From Wenzhouxiangella sp. (lineage in GTDB: Bacteria > Pseudomonadota > Gammaproteobacteria > Xanthomonadales > Wenzhouxiangellaceae), in contig JAASTB010000072.1 of NCBI GenBank assembly GCA_021767625.1, forward strand, positions 1 to 8,820: DNA of 8,820 nucleotides, in the 5' to 3' direction. The position numbers and the translations under genes were made by a program. Positions 7,624 through 8,820 of this stretch are shown here, piece by piece. The notes under the pieces are model-generated. The model searched no databases, was not told the origin of the DNA, and saw only the letters and a program-made list of their open reading frames with translations. Each line of letters begins with the position of its first letter. The first letter of the stretch is position 1.

Positions 7624-7639
7624 GATGTGGGGCGACATC
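7624..7639. repeat. inverted repeat upstream of the alkB -35 element
   Basis: GATGT (7624-7628) and ACATC (7635-7639) form a perfect five-base inverted repeat with a six-base spacer. It ends three bases before the proposed -35 of alkB, a position typical of activator sites. It could equally act on the divergent manB. The arms are short, so chance is possible. Confidence 0.3.
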
Positions 7640-7642
7640 AAA

Positions 7643-7672
7643 TTGGAATGCGCAAAGCGCATTGTCTACAAT
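7643..7672 (+). promoter_or_regulatory. probable alkB promoter
   Basis: TTGGAA (7643-7648, four of six to the -35 consensus) and TACAAT (7667-7672, five of six to the -10 consensus) are separated by 18 bases. This is the best sigma-70 pair in the window. Transcription would start near 7679, giving a leader of roughly 27 bases that contains the strong Shine-Dalgarno of alkB. The spacer is almost wholly occupied by a palindrome. Confidence 0.6.
7647..7663. promoter_or_regulatory. perfect 17-bp palindrome, candidate operator of alkB
   Basis: AATGCGC (7647-7653) and GCGCATT (7657-7663) are exact reverse complements around AAA. The element overlaps the end of the proposed -35 and fills the spacer up to three bases before the -10, the classic position of a dimeric repressor site. 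No T run follows, so it is not a terminator. The binding protein cannot be named; alkane hydroxylase genes are often controlled by TetR-, GntR-, AraC- or LuxR/MalT-type regulators, and none is encoded in this window. Confidence 0.55.
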
Positions 7673-7693
7673 GAAATCGAATCAGGTCGCCAT

Positions 7694-7698
7694 GGAGG
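7694..7698 (+). promoter_or_regulatory. Shine-Dalgarno site fixing the GTG start of alkB
   Basis: GGAGG is followed seven bases later by GTG at 7706, in frame with the whole AlkB protein. The nearby ATGs at 7671 and 7692 are in another frame and run into TGA at 7710-7712, so GTG is the start. Confidence 0.8.
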
Positions 7699-7705
7699 CC
7701 GGCTT

Positions 7706-8820
7706 GTGCTGACCCGGACTTTCCACTACGTCGACGGCGACGGGCGGCCCGGCAGCTATACCGATCGCAAGCGCTTTTTCTGGCTTTTGTCGGTGGTCTA
7801 TCCGCTCTCGCCCGTATTCGCCGTCGCGCTGCACGCCCTCACCGGCCGCGATTGGATGCTGGTGCTCCCCCTCGTGTTCGGGTACGTCCTGGTGCCGATG
7901 CTCGACGCCCTGCTCGGCGAAGACCGCAGCAACCCGCCGGAGCAGACGGTTCCCGAACTGGAGAACGATCGCTATTACCGCGTCCTCACCTGGCTGACCG
8001 TTCCACTGCACATCGTTTCGCTGGTCATCGCCGCGACCTGGGCCGCCACTCAGGGACTCGGCCCCGCGGCCTGGATCACGCTTGCCCTGGTGGCGGGCCT
8101 GGCTTCCGGCCTGGCGGTCAATACGGCACACGAAATGGGTCACAAGCACACTCGCATCGAGCAGTGGCTCAGTCGCCTGGCCCTGGCGGTCCCCGCTTAC
8201 GGGCATTTCACGGTCGAACACAACTTCGGCCACCATAAGTACGTGGCCACACCGGAGGATTGCGCCAGTGCGCGGATGAACGAATCGATCTACCGCTTTG
8301 CCCTGCGCGAGATGCCCGGCGGCCTTTGCCGGGCCTGGCGCATCGAGCGCCGCCGCCTGGCGCGACGCGGCCGCGTTGCCTGGAGCCCGCACAACACCAT
8401 CCTGCAATCCTGGCTGATGACCCTGCTTCTGCAGGGCGGGCTGGTGCTGGCCCTCGGCTGGACGACCCTTGCGTTCCTGCTCGTCCACAACCTGTTCGCC
8501 TGGTTCCAGTTGACGAGCGCCAACTACGTCGAGCACTACGGGTTGCTCAGACGAAGGAACGAAGCAGGCGAATACGAGCGTTGCAAGCCCCACCACTCCT
8601 GGAACAGCAACCACGTGTTCTCCAACCTGCTGCTGTTCCACCTCGAGCGCCACTCCGACCACCACGCCAATCCCAACCGGCGCTACCAGTCTCTGCGTCA
8701 CTTCGAGGACCTGCCCCGGCTGCCGACCGGCTACTTCGGCATGTTCGTGCTGGCCTACGTGCCGCCGCTGTGGTTTCGCGTTATGAACCGCCGGCTTCTC
8801 GACTTGCCGCACGTCGCCGG
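7706..8820 (+). CDS. alkB: alkane 1-monooxygenase AlkB, C-terminus beyond the window
   Basis: This integral-membrane non-haem di-iron hydroxylase oxidises n-alkanes at the terminal carbon to 1-alkanols, using electrons from rubredoxin and rubredoxin reductase, neither of which is encoded here. The window holds about 371 codons; relatives have about 400, so a short tail is missing. All histidine boxes are present: HEMGHKH (H142, H146), EHNFGHHK (H172, H176, H177), NYVEHYG (H277), KPHHSWNSNH (296-303) and HSDHH (H316, H319, H320), with the family ending RRYQSLRHF. Early segments PMLDALLGED and RYYRVLTWLTVP closely match Pseudomonas AlkB. Several hydrophobic helices precede and separate the boxes. 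The start is GTG with a strong Shine-Dalgarno. The position aligned to GPo1 Trp55, which limits chain length, appears to be Gly59. AlkB rather than a xylene or fatty-acid relative is supported by VATPEDCASARMNESIYRF-type wording. Confidence 0.95.
   Translation, partial: MLTRTFHYVDGDGRPGSYTDRKRFFWLLSVVYPLSPVFAVALHALTGRDWMLVLPLVFGYVLVPMLDALLGEDRSNPPEQTVPELENDRYYRVLTWLTVPLHIVSLVIAATWAATQGLGPAAWITLALVAGLASGLAVNTAHEMGHKHTRIEQWLSRLALAVPAYGHFTVEHNFGHHKYVATPEDCASARMNESIYRFALREMPGGLCRAWRIERRRLARRGRVAWSPHNTILQSWLMTLLLQGGLVLALGWTTLAFLLVHNLFAWFQLTSANYVEHYGLLRRRNEAGEYERCKPHHSWNSNHVFSNLLLFHLERHSDHHANPNRRYQSLRHFEDLPRLPTGYFGMFVLAYVPPLWFRVMNRRLLDLPHVA

Noticed and set aside
7671..7712. 13-codon upstream frame overlapping the GTG of alkB, a possible leader peptide
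   Set aside because: Its ATG overlaps the proposed -10 element and would lie upstream of the transcript start, so it would not be in the mRNA. The ATG at 7692 is part of the sequence around the Shine-Dalgarno and gives only six codons.
7682..8812. 376-codon minus-strand frame opposite alkB
   Set aside because: The sequence is His/Gln/Arg-rich shadow of alkB, which carries all family motifs on the plus strand.

Overview
The window is high-GC, densely coded bacterial chromosome, most likely from a gammaproteobacterium. This rests on the family mix (a CpsG/ManB-type phosphomannomutase, a membrane AlkB alkane hydroxylase, GGDEF/EAL signalling proteins and a DUF885 lipoprotein) and on proteobacterial-style lipoproteins and Shine-Dalgarno sites. 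The acidic linker of the DUF885 protein and the hydrocarbon gene would suit a marine or saline organism, but I cannot name a genus. I see no phage, IS element, CRISPR array, tRNA or rRNA.

Layout from left to right: (1) a minus-strand lipoprotein with a SYLF/YSC84 domain, cut by the left edge (1-270); (2) a plus-strand membrane PAS-GGDEF-EAL protein (414-2342); (3) a minus-strand hemolysin III / TrhA seven-helix membrane protein (2311-2955), whose 3' end overlaps that of gene 2 by 32 bp; (4) a plus-strand DUF885 lipoprotein with a metalloprotease-type motif (3063-4922); (5) a plus-strand seven-helix diguanylate cyclase (5008-6204); (6) a minus-strand phosphomannomutase (6218-7576); (7) a plus-strand alkane 1-monooxygenase alkB (7706 to beyond the right edge), which starts at GTG. 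No gene-free stretch exceeds about 145 bases.

The genes do not form one operon, because strands alternate and each has its own intergenic region. Two themes recur. The first is cyclic di-GMP: gene 5 looks like an active, feedback-inhibited cyclase, while gene 2 keeps every catalytic residue of an EAL phosphodiesterase but has a weakened GGDEF half. The second is envelope and hydrophobic-substrate physiology: sugar-nucleotide precursor synthesis (ManB) is divergent from alkane oxidation (AlkB) across a 129-bp regulatory region. That region has a recognisable promoter whose spacer is filled by a perfect 17-bp palindrome, a good candidate operator for alkB.

I do not see a clearly new multi-gene system. 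The points most worth checking are the alkB operator and GTG start, the small residue at the AlkB chain-length position, and the apparently leaderless trhA promoter.
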